Position numbers and translations under genes: made by a program
Assembly (NCBI GenBank): GCA_964423225.1
Contig: CAYREE010000044.1
Coordinates: 1 to 15,393 of the forward strand
Length of the DNA: 15,393 nt
Direction of reading: 5' to 3'
From: CAYREE01 sp964423225
Lineage (GTDB): Archaea > Altiarchaeota > Altiarchaeia > IMC4 > SCGC-AAA252-I15
Part shown: one piece after another, positions 14,288 to 15,393 of the stretch
How the letters are laid out: each line of letters starts with the position of its first letter
Numbering within the stretch: position 1 is the stretch's first letter
The notes under the pieces: model-generated
What the model saw: only the letters and a program-made list of their open reading frames with translations
What the model was told of the DNA's origin: nothing
The model's database searches: none

Positions 14288-15070
14288 CTACTTCATGTCG
14301 TCTAAGGATATGTCAGGATTATGATATCTATTGCGTTTTATGGTTTTTTTACCATGTTGGATCGCTTTTGTCGGGCACCAGTGGATGCATGCTAGACATA
14401 AATTGCAGTTACAATCCCAGACAGGTTGGCCTTCTTTAAGGATTATGTTCTTTGTATGGCAAATACTAGCACATGTTCCGCAACTTGTGCATTTTTCATT
14501 TGCATAGAATCCATTATATTTTGTTTTAAACCATCCAGTTGCTTTTGGATATATGAATTTTGTCAGAAACCAAGATATTACCGGTATTGAAGAGTCAACC
14601 CCCTTTTCCATATTCCTTATTTTTTCTGCGATAGTTTTTATCTTCTCTTTTGCATTCTTCAAGATCTTATCCTGTTTGTCTTTTGGATAAGTATTGTATA
14701 ATAGAATGTCATTACTTGGCATTGTGATATTCCATCCTGCTGATTGTTTGATACCATTTTTTCCAAGTAGCCTACCCACATGTTTTAATGAATCAGCGGC
14801 TAAACCCGCATTACATGCAATTGAGAAAACATATGCATCATCATTAATCTTTATTTTTTTGATGAAGTTGCAGACGATGTTTGGAGGTCCGAATCCGTAA
14901 ATCGGATAAATTAACCCAACAATATCTGCGTTTGTTACTACTTGCTCCTGTTTTATAATGTCTTTGATGGCAGTTATCCTAGTTTCTTCAATAGCAAGAT
15001 TGTCAGCTAAGTCTCTTGTTATTGCAAGAGAATTTCCAGTACCTGTAAAATAAAATAATTCACAACTCAT
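14288..15070 (-). CDS. EFR1-type flavodoxin-ferredoxin fusion protein
   Basis: 260 residues. An N-terminal flavodoxin-like domain begins with F-Y-F-T-G-T-G-N-S (6-14), the FMN phosphate loop, and continues with G-L-I-Y-P-I-Y-G-F-G-P-P (52-63), the second FMN-contacting loop. After a basic linker, two [4Fe-4S] ferredoxin motifs follow: C194-x2-C197-x2-C200-x3-C204 and C222-x2-C225-x2-C228-x3-C232. This layout is that of EFR1-family proteins, common in anaerobic archaea and bacteria, which shuttle electrons in the cytoplasm; the partners are not known. It suggests an anaerobic lifestyle. The gene lies 65 bases after the stop of the partial gene on the right and 230 bases upstream (in the minus sense) of the cold-shock gene. 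Confidence 0.9.
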   Translation of the reverse strand: MSCELFYFTGTGNSLAITRDLADNLAIEETRITAIKDIIKQEQVVTNADIVGLIYPIYGFGPPNIVCNFIKKIKINDDAYVFSIACNAGLAADSLKHVGRLLGKNGIKQSAGWNITMPSNDILLYNTYPKDKQDKILKNAKEKIKTIAEKIRNMEKGVDSSIPVISWFLTKFIYPKATGWFKTKYNGFYANEKCTSCGTCASICHTKNIILKEGQPVWDCNCNLCLACIHWCPTKAIQHGKKTIKRNRYHNPDISLDDMK

Positions 15071-15135
15071 CTTTCACACTCAAGATAAAAATAATATTCA
15101 ATCCAAAAAATAAATAAAAGAAACATATTTTCCAT

Positions 15136-15393
15136 CTATCCCCTAGTTGGTAGAAATCCGGGATTCTTGTTATTTAATGCCATGAGTGCTAGTTCAACCC
15201 CGTACTCGGTTGATAAGCCGATGGACGAGCATAGTGTCTTTCTTATATAATCGTAGTTTTTCCTGACTTGGGCCATTGTCTTGTCATATTGGGGGGTTAA
15301 TCGCTCTTCTGATGAGAGTTCTCCAAGATCAGATAATAGCTGTGTAGTCTCAGTAATGGTTTTAGGCATTCTTTTAAGCCCTTCAAGTGTTTT
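15136..15393 (-). CDS. C-terminal part of an unrecognised helical protein (partial)
   Basis: The frame has no stop up to the right edge and reads K-T-L-E-G-L-K-R before the ATG at 15367-15369. That upstream part continues the same amphipathic helix, so I regard the ATG as internal and the gene as partial, with its start outside the window. About 85 residues are visible: leucine- and glutamate-rich helices (TQLLSDLGELSSEERL), a tyrosine-rich stretch (NYDYIRKTLC), and an end N-P-G-F-L-P-T-R-G. There is one Cys and no membrane segment. I do not recognise a family. Confidence 0.5.
   Translation of the reverse strand, partial: KTLEGLKRMPKTITETTQLLSDLGELSSEERLTPQYDKTMAQVRKNYDYIRKTLCSSIGLSTEYGVELALMALNNKNPGFLPTRG

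Noticed and set aside
14227..14439. Plus-strand frame of 70 codons starting in the cold-shock/EFR1 gap
   Set aside because: Most of it lies antisense to the ferredoxin domain of the EFR1 gene, has no ribosome site, and its composition is that of a shadow frame.

Overview
This window looks like a piece of an AT-rich archaeal chromosome. The signs are TATA-type promoter boxes (such as TTTATATA at 13511-13518), several genes with no visible ribosome binding site whose TATA-like box lies about 26-30 bases before the start codon (leaderless style), oligo-T tracts after genes, and extracellular proteins with TTTTI linkers, thrombospondin type-3 calcium repeats and many cysteines. A few genes do have strong Shine-Dalgarno sites (GAGGTGA, AGGAGGTG). 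An uncultivated euryarchaeal or DPANN-like lineage would fit, but the taxon cannot be fixed from this sequence alone. RsgA and the cold-shock protein are families of bacterial type, so they were probably exchanged with bacteria.

Left part (1-4433), mostly minus strand: a partial cyclophilin-like gene, a zinc-ribbon SAM methyltransferase that overlaps a radical SAM gene by 8 bases, a lone plus-strand DUF6498-type membrane protein, and a compact operon of two small membrane proteins plus a membrane-anchored YkuE-type metallophosphoesterase.

Middle (4488-11993), an extracellular-protein region: a lipoprotein-like clan GH-A glycoside hydrolase, a 596-residue membrane-anchored cysteine-repeat protein, and, divergent from it, a 1019-residue secreted zinc metalloprotease followed by an anchored helical-repeat protein and two small membrane proteins. 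The anchored 596-residue protein and the protease share an eight-cysteine, knottin-like module with identical spacing. This suggests that they arose together or act together at the cell surface.

Right part (12078-15393): an RsgA GTPase, then the most intriguing unit. This is a PadR-type repressor with clusters of Cys and His at both ends, divergent from a 48-residue cysteine-rich protein (13574-13720). Three near-identical 16-bp palindromes (TATCGGAAAACCGATA type) fill the promoter between them. I read this as an undescribed, possibly metal- or thiol-responsive, regulatory pair. It is followed by a cold-shock protein with a long leader, an EFR1-type flavodoxin-ferredoxin protein, and the 3' part of an unrecognised gene that runs off the right edge.

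No rRNA, tRNA, CRISPR array, insertion sequence or replication origin was recognised. No gene-free stretch exceeds 300 bases; the longest are 14058-14287 (cold-shock leader and promoter) and 13721-13862 (terminators).
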